Below are positions 1 through 8,259 of a DNA stretch of 54,841 bases, piece by piece. Source of the stretch: a virus. The notes below the pieces were generated by a model. It made no database searches, was not told the origin of the DNA, and saw only the letters and a program-made list of their open reading frames with translations. The position numbers and the translations under genes were made by a program. Every line of letters starts with the position of its first letter. Within the stretch, counting starts at the first letter, position 1. The stretch lies in the IMG/VR virus record IMGVR_UViG_3300021085_000040, positions 1 through 54,841 of that record; one strand, given 5' to 3'.

Positions 1-104
1 TTATTTAGATGTTTTAGCGTCAATTTAGGTCTACGAGTATCATCCTCGTCCCATTTATTGAAGTTATCATCTTGTTCGTTTTGTGCTAATTCATTAAATC
101 GCAT
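1..104 (-). CDS. Partial gene downstream of portal; gp67-type prohead core candidate
   Basis: Only the first 34 codons are present; the gene runs off the left edge. The N-terminus starts MRFNELAQ and is strongly charged (WDEDDTRRPK). The ATG at 104 lies inside the end of the portal gene (11-nt overlap), which suggests translational coupling. In T4 the gene after portal gene 20 is 67, a small charged prohead core protein, so position and composition suggest a gp67-type protein. This is inference from order and charge only; I do not recognise a diagnostic motif. Confidence 0.55.
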   Translation of the reverse strand, partial: MRFNELAQNEQDDNFNKWDEDDTRRPKLTLKHLN

Positions 105-1767
105 CGTCTGGTACTCCTGTGTCTCCACCTAGATCGGCATCGCCACCGTCTGTTGGTAGATCATCTAATCCTTCGTCACCGGCATTCTCTGCTCCTACAT
201 CTGTAGGTTCAAAACTATCTACGTCTGAGCCTCTTAGACCCATTCCGCCTAAGTCACCTGTTGCCGATCCTGCTGGCTTGTTACCAGCTTGATTTTCTTC
301 TTTCCACATTCTTTCATTCTCAACCATTTCTTCTTCGTTAAGTCCCAAGTATCTTTGAAGTATAAATCTCTTAGATAAGTATGGAACTGCTTCAATAGAA
401 CTGAATAGGTTTGCCTTTTGAGCATCAATTTCAATGTTTCTATATTGTGAGAAACTTTGTGGTTCAGTAAATGATAAATTAAATAAACTAGCACTAACAT
501 CTAGTCCTCTGTGCTTACAGAATAATTTAAACTCGTGGTCTAATGTTTGTTGTAGTGTTAGTTGTAATCTTTCACAATACTTTGCAAAACGGAATTCTTG
601 GATCATTGCAGTACCAATACGTCCGTCATTAAACGCCGCTATACCGTCTTCACTTCCAGTTGGAAGGTACGATGTTGGTACACGAAGTCCACGCATTAAC
701 TTGTTATTAAAGTACTTTAAATCATCAATCTCACCAAGGTTTTCACCGCCTGGTAATACTTCAACTTTAGATCCACGTCCTTCTGCTGTTTGGGCAAAGA
801 AGTAATCTTCCATAATTGATAATGGGTTATATGAAGCGTCAACAACTTTTGTACCACCACCACTCATATTTGGAATACGTGTTTGGTGTACTTCGTTTTT
901 AACTCTTTCCACAAAGCCCATTGCCTTGTGTGCTGGCATGTTACCAACATCAATATAAAATACTCTACGTTCTGGTGCACGTTGTACACGATAGATAATA
1001 ATACTGTCTTCTAATAATTCTTTTTGTTTATATACTTTAAATACTGGTTCTAGTATACTGTCACCAAATGGCCAGTTACTGTTCATTCCATCACTTAAAC
1101 TAACATGTACTATATGTTTTGAATCTACTGCAAACTCTGAATTTTGTCCGCCTGATGAATTTGGTGTTACAATTCCTGCATTTCCTTTGCCAACTGTATA
1201 ACCTGTTGTTGGATTTACCGCAGTTGCATCAGAATGTTTTTTAGTATCAGTTGCAACCATGTCTTGTAAATTAAGTGCAATATTTTTAATAATGTACTGA
1301 TCAATTTCTCTGCCTTCGCTTTCGTTAACAATAGCTTTGGCAACATCGCCTGGTTGAACAAATATAAGTTTATATGTTTCTGGATCTCTAATAAAAAACT
1401 GATCACCGTATTTGATACATGATCTAAACATAGTAAATATTCTACGTTCGAGATTATTAATATTAACCCATTGTCTTAGTGTGGTTTCTAATGCAGTTAC
1501 TTCCGAATCTGTTGGAGTTGTTTTATAGTTGATTTCAAAAGGCAAACTTGATTCTGGATCTACTTGTGTACTAAATTCTGCAATAGTATCTAATGCCGCA
1601 TTAATTTCACTGTCTTGATCCATTTGATCATACTGTGTATAACGCTCAATACGATTCGGTTGGCCCGAATATACTTCTGGTAACCAACTTTGCCAGCGGT
1701 TTGTTTTAGCATTACCACTGCTACTGCCAGATGGGTCGTATTTTGTAAAGTGTTTTTTCCAACTCAT
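94..1767 (-). CDS. 20: Portal vertex protein gp20
   Basis: 557 residues, close to T4 gp20 (524). The portal forms the dodecameric ring at the unique capsid vertex through which DNA is packaged and to which the tail joins. The N-terminal WQSWLPEVYSG, the SEINAALDTIAEF segment, the core RVQRAPERRVFYIDVGNMP and the MEDYFF segment are the conserved landmarks of T4-type portals. The C-terminal tail is acidic, rich in G and D and probably disordered. A late promoter lies 24 nt upstream (1792-1799) with a short leader carrying AAAGG before the ATG. The stop overlaps the next gene to the left, as in the T4 20-67 order. Confidence 0.95.
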   Translation of the reverse strand: MSWKKHFTKYDPSGSSSGNAKTNRWQSWLPEVYSGQPNRIERYTQYDQMDQDSEINAALDTIAEFSTQVDPESSLPFEINYKTTPTDSEVTALETTLRQWVNINNLERRIFTMFRSCIKYGDQFFIRDPETYKLIFVQPGDVAKAIVNESEGREIDQYIIKNIALNLQDMVATDTKKHSDATAVNPTTGYTVGKGNAGIVTPNSSGGQNSEFAVDSKHIVHVSLSDGMNSNWPFGDSILEPVFKVYKQKELLEDSIIIYRVQRAPERRVFYIDVGNMPAHKAMGFVERVKNEVHQTRIPNMSGGGTKVVDASYNPLSIMEDYFFAQTAEGRGSKVEVLPGGENLGEIDDLKYFNNKLMRGLRVPTSYLPTGSEDGIAAFNDGRIGTAMIQEFRFAKYCERLQLTLQQTLDHEFKLFCKHRGLDVSASLFNLSFTEPQSFSQYRNIEIDAQKANLFSSIEAVPYLSKRFILQRYLGLNEEEMVENERMWKEENQAGNKPAGSATGDLGGMGLRGSDVDSFEPTDVGAENAGDEGLDDLPTDGGDADLGGDTGVPDDAI

Positions 1768-1791
1768 AATGTGTGCCTTTTATTGTATTTG

Positions 1792-1799
1792 TATTTATC
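1792..1799 (-). promoter_or_regulatory. T4-type late promoter for gp20
   Basis: Minus strand reads GATAAATA, matching the gp55-dependent late promoter (T4 consensus TATAAATA). Counting -13 to -6 as in T4 puts the start near 1786, giving a leader of about 19 nt with an AAAGG element before the gp20 ATG. Confidence 0.75.
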
Positions 1800-1805
1800 C
1801 ATCTC

Positions 1806-3953
1806 TTATTGATGTAATCCTGCCGCTAAGTTATATTGATCATTCATATCATTTCTATTTTCTATTAATGCTCTATCTTCATGTACTTTTATTTGTTTTT
1901 GAATTGCATCATATTCTAATTGGCTATTCTTCATCATTGCAGAAATCAAATCAGGTCTACCTGCAGCCATTTTATTACTAATTGTACGCTCTTTCATAAG
2001 TTCTGTCAACCTATCTTTTAGTTCAGGTAACGTAAGTTCGGCTATTTCTGCTAATACTAATTGATTTGAGCCCGAATCTGGCGTTATTGTTTCAGTGGCA
2101 CTTGCATTTTCTGGTGATACAGATGAATTTTCTGCATCGTCATCATTTGTTTGATGATATTGTTTAGCCCAGCTATCAAGAAAGCTACGTGACATATCAT
2201 TTGTATTTTCTTTATACTCGTCTGTGGTATTAATGTCGTTTATTTCAACTGATTGTGCAGAATTTTCTGCTGCGTCAATACTGCCTTCATTGGATGTTGT
2301 TTCTGGGTTTTCTTGTCTATAGTCTTTAAATAGATCAGCAAAGAAACCTGCACCACTGGCTAGCATTTCTGTTGTAAGTTTTAATTTATCAGCTAGGGTC
2401 TGCATATCCAGTGTAATAAACTCTTGTGCAGTTAAAAATGCTTTTGACATATTATTCATTGCAACTGTTGCCGTGCCTGATTCAGCATAGAGTTCTTTTA
2501 GTCTTGCTGATTCTTCTTCCAGTTCTACTCCGTCTAGTCCTGCCATATTTTTCATAATTAAAATAATAGTATCTTGAAAGTCTTGAGCTCCGCCTAATAA
2601 TGTTCCAGTGGCTGCGGATGCGGCCAACTTATCTAAGTCTGCTGATTTAAGAATATCAAAAATCATAGTAGCTGAAATTTCTCCATTAGATGCTTCTGCT
2701 TCTCTAACTGCGTTATTAATATCATCTAGCATATTTGGTGCAATTGCTTCAATTAGTGCTATTGCGTTTTCATCAATACCTGCCAATACTTGTGTAATAT
2801 TAAAATTACTCATATCTCCAGAAAACTGAGATGTTGCTCTAGCAAGTGCTAATTGTATATTGTCTACTAAATTTGAAGGACCAATACCTTGAAACAATGA
2901 TAATTGTTTAGTTAAATCTCCTACAACGGCAGCTGTATCTTCCATTCCTCGGTCTTCTAACGTTGATAAACCTGCTGCTAAATTTACATCACTTAATGCA
3001 GATAGCATTTTATTCATAGCTTCACTTCTACTTAAGGCTGTTAGGTTTGCTACTGCGCCTGCTTCCATTACTAGATTTTGAAAACTAGATTCTAACTCTT
3101 CGCCACCGTTTGCTAGTTTTCTATCTAATGAACCAGTTAAACGTTGAACTTCTATATACCCTGCATATGTGTTTAATAATTCTTTATTTGTTAATCCCAA
3201 GTCTCCTAGCTCGTCTACGCTCAGTTCTACTCTCTTAAATAATTTCATCATTGTTTGAGAACCTTTTGATACATCTCCGCCTAGGCCTACCATTGTTCCG
3301 CCAAAGTTAGCAACTGTTTCTGAAAAGGTTTTATATGTTAGTCCTGATTGAAAAGCATCTGTATACAACTCATTAAATGCATCAGCAGTGTCAAAAACAA
3401 CTGCACCACTGTCTATCATACTTTTTTGTACTTCTGCAAATTGTTCAAACTTGGCTGCATTCCAACCTGCCCATGCTAAACCAATATCCACTGCAACGTT
3501 GGCCATTTGCTTTCCTGTGGTCTTCATAAAGTGTTTAAATGGACCATCTAGTTCTGAAGCTGCTGCAGTTAATTTACCATCGGTTCCTTTTAATTTGTTT
3601 ACTACTGTTTCTGTTACTTTTACTAAGCTGGTTAATGGCTTTTCTGAATCACCAAAAAATCCTGCGGTATCTCTTACTGCTTGAGCACCTTTTAATAATA
3701 AACTTGTTCTTGCTTTACCTTCTTTTTGATTTACGTCTGCATTGTTTATTCCAATTTGTGTATTTGTTTTAACTGCGTCAATTATCTCATCATCTAGATC
3801 TTTATTCTTTGTTACTGTGCTCATTAACTTGCCAGTAAGTTTTACAGCATTAGCTGACTGATTGGCTAATGCTGATAATGTGGATTCACTAGCCCAAGCA
3901 GGAATTTCAAGTGTATCTTCACCTACTGGTATATTATATTTTTTATCTGCCAT
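1806..3953 (-). CDS. Tape-measure-like tail protein, paralogue 2
   Basis: 715 residues, largely alpha-helical and alanine-rich, with hydrophobic stretches (for example GAGFFADLF) and an acidic, probably disordered region around residues 555-640. It is paralogous to the gene just upstream: both have an N-terminal WASE-x-T motif, a GAVV segment near residue 180 and a MNNMxxAFxxAQE motif in the second half. Length, composition and paralogy fit a tail tape measure or internal tail protein; T4 uses gp29 (590 aa) in this role. The start ATG overlaps the upstream stop (TAATG), so the pair should be co-translated. Assignment as tape measure is inference; no enzymatic motif is visible. Confidence 0.6.
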   Translation of the reverse strand: MADKKYNIPVGEDTLEIPAWASESTLSALANQSANAVKLTGKLMSTVTKNKDLDDEIIDAVKTNTQIGINNADVNQKEGKARTSLLLKGAQAVRDTAGFFGDSEKPLTSLVKVTETVVNKLKGTDGKLTAAASELDGPFKHFMKTTGKQMANVAVDIGLAWAGWNAAKFEQFAEVQKSMIDSGAVVFDTADAFNELYTDAFQSGLTYKTFSETVANFGGTMVGLGGDVSKGSQTMMKLFKRVELSVDELGDLGLTNKELLNTYAGYIEVQRLTGSLDRKLANGGEELESSFQNLVMEAGAVANLTALSRSEAMNKMLSALSDVNLAAGLSTLEDRGMEDTAAVVGDLTKQLSLFQGIGPSNLVDNIQLALARATSQFSGDMSNFNITQVLAGIDENAIALIEAIAPNMLDDINNAVREAEASNGEISATMIFDILKSADLDKLAASAATGTLLGGAQDFQDTIILIMKNMAGLDGVELEEESARLKELYAESGTATVAMNNMSKAFLTAQEFITLDMQTLADKLKLTTEMLASGAGFFADLFKDYRQENPETTSNEGSIDAAENSAQSVEINDINTTDEYKENTNDMSRSFLDSWAKQYHQTNDDDAENSSVSPENASATETITPDSGSNQLVLAEIAELTLPELKDRLTELMKERTISNKMAAGRPDLISAMMKNSQLEYDAIQKQIKVHEDRALIENRNDMNDQYNLAAGLHQ

Positions 3954-5986
3954 TAAAATGCTCCTTCTGTTCGCCAGTTGCTAGTAAATGAATTACTACC
4001 GGGTGCTTGTGCTTTATAATCATTATCTTTTTCTTGTAGTCTAATTAGATACTCCCTCGAGTCCCTTAATCTATCTTCTAACATCAGATACTGTGTTTCT
4101 ATTGCTGATATTTGATCTTCAGTCATAAACTCTGTCTGTCCTTCAATTATTTCGCCTGCATCATTTTTCCAATTTGGATTTTCAAATTTGTCACGTCTAA
4201 TAAATTCACCGTCTTCATTCTCAAGAAGGTTGCCTTCGTCGTCGATCTCATAAAGTAGACCTCTGTTGCCTTCGATTTCTGATGCTAAAGTATCTATGTG
4301 TTCGTTTACACGAGTTATTGCGTTAGTTATATTATATTCGTTGACTTCGGCTAATCGCTTTTGGATGTTTTCTTCCTTCATCTCTGCAACGCCTTCTTCC
4401 CATCGTTCTTCGTTTCCAAATGCTCTACTAATTGCACTACCAAAATTCATAACACCATCTGACAGCACACTAAATCCATGTCCCATTGCAGAAAATCCAG
4501 GTGTTAATAATTCTTGTGCATTTTGAAATGCAATTGCCATATTATTCATTACTTCAATGCTGGCATCTGATTGATCGGCATAATTAGCAAAGAAATCAGT
4601 ACTTAATGTATCTAAGTCTGCTCTTAAAAATTCCGTACCACCTGCAGCAGTTTTGGCTGTAGAAATGAGATCATTGTATTTCTGAAGTTGAGGATCGTTT
4701 CCTGTTACTACCATCTCTGAATTTTTTAAAAGCCTAAATATTTCTCTGTACGCTTCAATTGTTTCTTGTTCGTTTTTAAATTGCCCTGTACCTAATTTTT
4801 CTACAAAGCTAATTATTTCTGCTGATGCTCCTGGAGTTGATTGTAAAGTCTTTATCCATTCTTCACTAATATTATTTGCTGCAGAATCGTCATATGAAAT
4901 ATCACCTACAAATCCTGCTATCATTTCTTCCATAAACATTGCAAAGTCTGATCCCATAAGTGCTTCATTCATTACTCTAACAGTACCCACTGCGTCATTG
5001 ATATTTGCCTCTGCAGCCTCGCCGTATGTTTCTTTAATATGTTCTGCATTTTGTATCATTGCTACTCTTATATCAACATTTTGTCTTGCTTCGTCTCTGA
5101 GTCTAAGTGCTTCTTCTCTTTGCATGCCAAATGCATTAGCAGTAAACAACGCAACATTGTTTGCTGTTCTATACGATTCAATTACTCGTTTTTTAGTCTT
5201 GTCATTCATAGCAGTAATCTCGCCCAACTCATACAACGTTTGTATTTCTTGTCCAATAAATCTTGTTTGGTCTTGTATACCCATTCCAAAATCTCTAAAA
5301 GTTTTATCAGAATCAATTTCTTTTGCAAATTCGGCCATCCTTAATGCACCTGCAAAAGCACTACCTTCGGCTTGTGTAATAAATGATTTTGTTTCAGACA
5401 TTACATCTTCAAAATCTTTTAAGCCCATTCCTAAATCACGAGTTGCATATCTTAAATTACTCCAATGATCTATGTCAGAAACTACTGCACCAAATTCAAT
5501 TAGTTTTCGTGCTTGCTTTTCTTGTTCTGTTAATAATTTTGCGAATGTTACACCAAGTCCTGTTGCAACTACAAGAGGAGTACCGGCATGCCTAGCTACT
5601 CCTTTTACTATTGCGGCAAATTTACCCATACCAAAGCCCATATTAGATACACCAATACCTGCATTTGCTAATAATTTAGCTGCTTCGTGAGATATTTCTG
5701 CTACTGCATTGGCTGGGTTAGCATCTGCTATAATCCTTGTTAATGCTCCTTGCCCAATTACCAATGTTTTTAATGTCGCTGTTCCGGCTTTGCTGGCTTT
5801 TCTTTTACCTGTCTTAGTTTCGCGAGCCATTTCTTTTATAGCTGCTGCGTCTTTTTTACTTAAAACGGCCGCAACGGTACCCATATGAATATTTTGTTCT
5901 TGCATATTACCATTTACTTTTTGCATTGTATCCTCGGATGCCCAAGGGTACATGTTATAAATGGCGTTGATTATATCTTGATTCAT
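3953..5986 (-). CDS. Tape-measure-like tail protein, paralogue 1
   Basis: 677 residues, helical and alanine-rich, with a small-residue hydrophobic stretch around residues 95-165. It shares WASEDT near the N-terminus, GAVVSD and MNNMAIAFQNAQELL with the next gene, so the two are diverged duplicates. The family behaves like a tail tape measure or hub-associated internal tail protein. It is divergently arranged with gp26, whose family acts in baseplate hub assembly, and the two late promoters sit back to back between them. A late promoter (CATAAATA, 6043-6050) and an AGGA element lie upstream of the ATG. Which of the two paralogues sets tail length cannot be told from sequence alone. Confidence 0.6.
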   Translation of the reverse strand: MNQDIINAIYNMYPWASEDTMQKVNGNMQEQNIHMGTVAAVLSKKDAAAIKEMARETKTGKRKASKAGTATLKTLVIGQGALTRIIADANPANAVAEISHEAAKLLANAGIGVSNMGFGMGKFAAIVKGVARHAGTPLVVATGLGVTFAKLLTEQEKQARKLIEFGAVVSDIDHWSNLRYATRDLGMGLKDFEDVMSETKSFITQAEGSAFAGALRMAEFAKEIDSDKTFRDFGMGIQDQTRFIGQEIQTLYELGEITAMNDKTKKRVIESYRTANNVALFTANAFGMQREEALRLRDEARQNVDIRVAMIQNAEHIKETYGEAAEANINDAVGTVRVMNEALMGSDFAMFMEEMIAGFVGDISYDDSAANNISEEWIKTLQSTPGASAEIISFVEKLGTGQFKNEQETIEAYREIFRLLKNSEMVVTGNDPQLQKYNDLISTAKTAAGGTEFLRADLDTLSTDFFANYADQSDASIEVMNNMAIAFQNAQELLTPGFSAMGHGFSVLSDGVMNFGSAISRAFGNEERWEEGVAEMKEENIQKRLAEVNEYNITNAITRVNEHIDTLASEIEGNRGLLYEIDDEGNLLENEDGEFIRRDKFENPNWKNDAGEIIEGQTEFMTEDQISAIETQYLMLEDRLRDSREYLIRLQEKDNDYKAQAPGSNSFTSNWRTEGAF

Positions 5987-6016
5987 GCTATTCCTATTAT
6001 ATGGTATTTTAATTCA

Positions 6017-6024
6017 GATAAATA
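6017..6024 (+). promoter_or_regulatory. T4-type late promoter for gp26
   Basis: GATAAATA on the plus strand; expected start near 6030 and a leader of about 59 nt with GGAG before the gp26 ATG. It is paired with an opposing promoter at 6043-6050, forming a divergent late control region. Confidence 0.7.
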
Positions 6025-6042
6025 CTATTGTACATATACTAC

Positions 6043-6050
6043 TATTTATG
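6043..6050 (-). promoter_or_regulatory. T4-type late promoter for the tape-measure-like pair
   Basis: Minus strand reads CATAAATA. The expected start near 6037 gives a leader of about 51 nt to the ATG at 5986. Confidence 0.7.
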
Positions 6051-6088
6051 GAAATCATAATGTAAGTATATAATTGGAGACGTAAAAT

Positions 6089-6919
6089 ATGACAAACCCA
6101 TTAATTCAAGCATATAGAAAACCTGCTTTGTACATTCCATTACCAAGTAAAGGTGAGTTTTATAAAACAAAACCTAAACTTAGTATAGATGGCGAGCTGG
6201 CAATATATGCCATGACAGCAAGGGATGAGCTTATAACTAAAACACCAGATGCTCTGTTTAACGGAGAAGCTACAATAAGTGTGATTAAAAGTTGTTGCCC
6301 TGACATTGATGAACCAAAAACAATGCCAGTAAGCGATCTACTTGTAATCTTAGTAGGGATTAGACAAGCAAGCTATGGTAAAAATATTGACATGGATGTT
6401 AAATGTCCAAAATGTGATTTTGATAATCAACTATCACTGGACGCAAACATTATGTTAGCAAAGGCTAAACCAAACCCAGTCGAAAGAAGTGTTACATTGC
6501 CTAGTGAATTTAAAATTGTATGTAATCCATACACGCTAGAAGATAGAACTATGCTCCAGATTCAACAAATTAAACAAAATAAAATGATACAAGGATTAGC
6601 AAGTGATAAACTTGATGATACTATGCGTCAAGAATTGTTTGGAAAAACATTTGTTGAAATTGCAGAACTTACAGTCAGTTTAATTACTAACAGTATTGTA
6701 AGTGTTCAGGGTAAAGAAACAGATTTAATCGAAGACAAAGAAATGATTCGCGAGTGGTTACAAAGTATCACTAAGTCAGATTATGAAGCAATTAGAACTA
6801 AGGTAGAACAATTAAGTGAAAGCGGATTAGAAACCGAATTTACTGCTAACTGCCAAAGTTGTAGTCATAGTTGGAAAACTGGTGTAGACTTGGACATCGC
6901 AAATTTTTTCGGGGGCTGA
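6089..6919 (+). CDS. 26: Baseplate hub assembly protein gp26
   Basis: 276 residues. It starts MTNPLIQAYRKPALYIPLPS and carries two CxxC pairs (C106/C109 in CPKC and C255/C258 in CQSC) that could form a zinc-ribbon-like site; this is the T4 gp26 family of baseplate hub proteins. The gene ends in codons AAT TTT TTC GGG GGC TGA, embedded in a slippery stretch followed by a stem-loop (see the separate frameshift feature), so a second, longer product is expected. GGAG precedes the ATG. Being next to the tape-measure-like genes and having a -1 extension fits a tail assembly chaperone role, which is inference by analogy with lambda gpG/gpGT. Confidence 0.85.
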   Translation: MTNPLIQAYRKPALYIPLPSKGEFYKTKPKLSIDGELAIYAMTARDELITKTPDALFNGEATISVIKSCCPDIDEPKTMPVSDLLVILVGIRQASYGKNIDMDVKCPKCDFDNQLSLDANIMLAKAKPNPVERSVTLPSEFKIVCNPYTLEDRTMLQIQQIKQNKMIQGLASDKLDDTMRQELFGKTFVEIAELTVSLITNSIVSVQGKETDLIEDKEMIREWLQSITKSDYEAIRTKVEQLSESGLETEFTANCQSCSHSWKTGVDLDIANFFGG

Positions 6920-7143
6920 TAGCTTCTCGTCAGCCCGAAGAAATCGTAGCATTAATAGAACGTTATAACAACAACCTAAAAGCTATAGAAGGAAGTTACC
7001 TTGACATAGTAATTCGTAGTGACGGTGCAGTCAGTTATCAAGACATTATGACTATGCCTGTTGATGCTATTAAGTTGTTAGTGGAACGTATGAATGCTAG
7101 GGTTGAGGATCTTAACAAAGCCAGAAAAGGCAGTAGACGTTAA
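6871..7143 (+). CDS. -1 frame extension of gp26 (gp51-position ORF), probably expressed by frameshift
   Basis: This frame is open from 6871 to the TAA at 7141-7143 and encodes a helical segment (QPEEIVALIERYNNN ... VERMNARVEDLNKARKG). It has no ATG until about 44 codons after the gp26 stop and no ribosome binding site, so independent initiation would need a poor TTG at 6871. Slippage at 6901-6907 would instead give a 351-residue fusion of gp26 residues 1-273 with 78 residues of this frame. T4-like genomes carry the hub assembly gene 51 next to gene 26, so this may be the gp51 equivalent. The identity is tentative; the reading frame is convincing. Confidence 0.7.
   Translation: MENWCRLGHRKFFRGLIASRQPEEIVALIERYNNNLKAIEGSYLDIVIRSDGAVSYQDIMTMPVDAIKLLVERMNARVEDLNKARKGSRR
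6901..6936 (+). promoter_or_regulatory. Predicted -1 programmed ribosomal frameshift signal
   Basis: Read in the gp26 frame, A_AAT_TTT (6901-6907) is a canonical X_XXY_YYZ slippery heptamer, and T_TTT_TTC (6904-6910) overlaps it. Five bases after the first heptamer, GGGCTGA (6913-6919) pairs perfectly with TCAGCCC (6930-6936) to give a 7-bp stem with a 10-nt loop. The loop bases CTTC (6923-6926) could also pair with GAAG (6937-6940), giving a small pseudoknot. The zero-frame stop TGA lies in the stem. Slippage by -1 enters the downstream ORF. Confidence 0.75.
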
Positions 7144-7583
7144 TGACCCATTATTAGTTTGTAATACTCTTCGGGCCAACTATTATAATATTTAGTATTA
7201 TCGTGTAAGTGTTTACGCTTTTCTAACAGATCATCTGCACGTTGAATAAAAACACAATCAGTAAAATTCTTAACAAAATGACCACTTTGTCTTGTACTAG
7301 TAAAGTATAATAAATGTGGATTCTTTTTTCTATACTCCTCGCAAATTTTTTCTATAGGAGTAATATCATCAATATCACCTAACCAAACAATTCCCATTTG
7401 GAATGTTTTGTAATCAAAGTTATCCATTACTGTGATATCTGTTCTGCCATCGAGAAATTGTAATGCTCTTTTAATTCTGGCACTTTTTGCATATGGACAT
7501 ACAGGATATCCATCATCTTTTAGGGGTTCAACTTGCTGTTCAGCAAACTGTAAAAATTTAGTCTGAAATTCGTCCAACGTCAT
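7140..7583 (-). CDS. Conserved-looking hypothetical protein
   Basis: 147 residues, not recognised. It contains a VCPYAKSARIKRALQFLDG segment after a short helical N-terminus, then alternating beta/alpha character (TVMDNF, GIVWLGDI) and an aromatic C-terminus. Two cysteines only (the CPY cysteine and one near FTDCVF). It is convergent with the gp26/-1-frame pair, their stop codons overlapping by 4 nt. Upstream lie a late promoter (7723-7730) and, further off, a sigma70-type promoter (8231-8259), so it may be read both early and late, behind a long untranslated region. Confidence 0.75.
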   Translation of the reverse strand: MTLDEFQTKFLQFAEQQVEPLKDDGYPVCPYAKSARIKRALQFLDGRTDITVMDNFDYKTFQMGIVWLGDIDDITPIEKICEEYRKKNPHLLYFTSTRQSGHFVKNFTDCVFIQRADDLLEKRKHLHDNTKYYNSWPEEYYKLIMGH

Positions 7584-8224
7584 AATATGGTTTATTTGCT
7601 TTCATGTAATTGATGTCTACGACATCATCAGTTTCACAAAGCTAACGCTTTGTTCACTGTTTATGCTTACGCTTCTTAATGTTAGTTAATTGTAATTTAA
7701 AGTAAACATTATGTCTTACTGCTATTTATGTGATTGTAAGATGGTTACTTGGCAAGATATTTTATTCACACTTAGCCTACTACGGGCCAAGTGTAAAATG
7801 AGTTCTTGGCATAGAACAGCACCCACAACACCATAGTAAACCTAGTTTAACACCTAGGAAGGGCGGTTATGCTGTACCCTTATTACATACTGCTTTATTA
7901 ACGCAGAAACATCCGGAGCCATGGTATCGACTTTTGGACTATCCTCAAGTTACGAGCGTTCGTAGAGCTTGATCATTTTGATTTGTCAAATCAGTGTATT
8001 GACATTTGTAGGCACACCAGTATCCAGTCACGTGAATGCGTAACCTCAAGGTGAGTCGACCATCGCCGACCAAACGGAGCCTTGTTGCCTTTATTAGTTT
8101 TTGTTAGCCTGAGTGTGTTTTAAACTTGCCGGTAATTGCTTGACTTTATGTCGATGTGAGTTTTTATATTAGTAATTATCTGATGCTTTAATTATTTGCT
8201 TCAAATAAAGTTAAAACGCTAATT
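7584..8224 (-). ncRNA. Gene-free, structured region with its own promoter; candidate non-coding RNA or long leader
   Basis: No credible ORF is present on either strand over about 640 nt. The core is GC-raised: two 60-nt lines I counted (7861-7920 and 8041-8100) hold 28 and 29 G+C, against 14 in a coding line at 9241-9300. It has many local inverted repeats: TACGA/TCGTA inside TCAAG/CTTGA (about 7949-7976), TGTCAA/TTGACA, CCTAG/CTAGG, ACAGCA/TGCTGT and ACACTT/AAGTGT. A consensus sigma70-type promoter on the minus strand (8231-8259) would start transcription near 8224. The strand is inferred from that promoter. The RNA class is unknown; I could not fit tmRNA, tRNA or a group I intron. Confidence 0.5.
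7723..7730 (-). promoter_or_regulatory. T4-type late promoter inside the gene-free region
   Basis: Minus strand reads CATAAATA; the expected start is near 7717, about 134 nt before the ATG at 7583. It would let the hypothetical gene be transcribed late without most of the upstream RNA. Confidence 0.6.
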
Positions 8225-8230
8225 CTTGTT

Positions 8231-8259
8231 ATAATAACAAAAAAGTTATACGTTGTCAA
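8231..8259 (-). promoter_or_regulatory. Sigma70-type promoter (TTGACA-17-TATTAT)
   Basis: On the minus strand TTGACA (8254-8259) is followed by a 17-bp spacer and TATTAT (8231-8236). The -35 box overlaps the last codons of the GIY-YIG gene. It points into the gene-free 7584-8224 region, so its main product is either a free RNA or a long leader to the gene at 7140-7583. Confidence 0.7.

Noticed and set aside
4998-5468. 156-codon plus-strand ORF inside a tape-measure-like gene
   Set aside because: Antisense shadow of an alanine-rich helical protein; no ribosome binding site or family likeness.
7641-7676. tmRNA tag-like frame (ANALFTVYAYAS then stop) and TCGAC motifs in the 7.6-8.2 kb gap
   Set aside because: The tag-like frame lies upstream of the only 5'-TLD-like motif on that strand, no matching acceptor-stem strand (GGCTCC) or T-arm is found, and the good promoter points the other way. 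I could not assemble a one-piece or permuted tmRNA.
7711-7836. 41-codon Cys-containing ORF on the plus strand
   Set aside because: No ribosome binding site, lies in folded non-coding DNA, and opposes the likely transcription direction.
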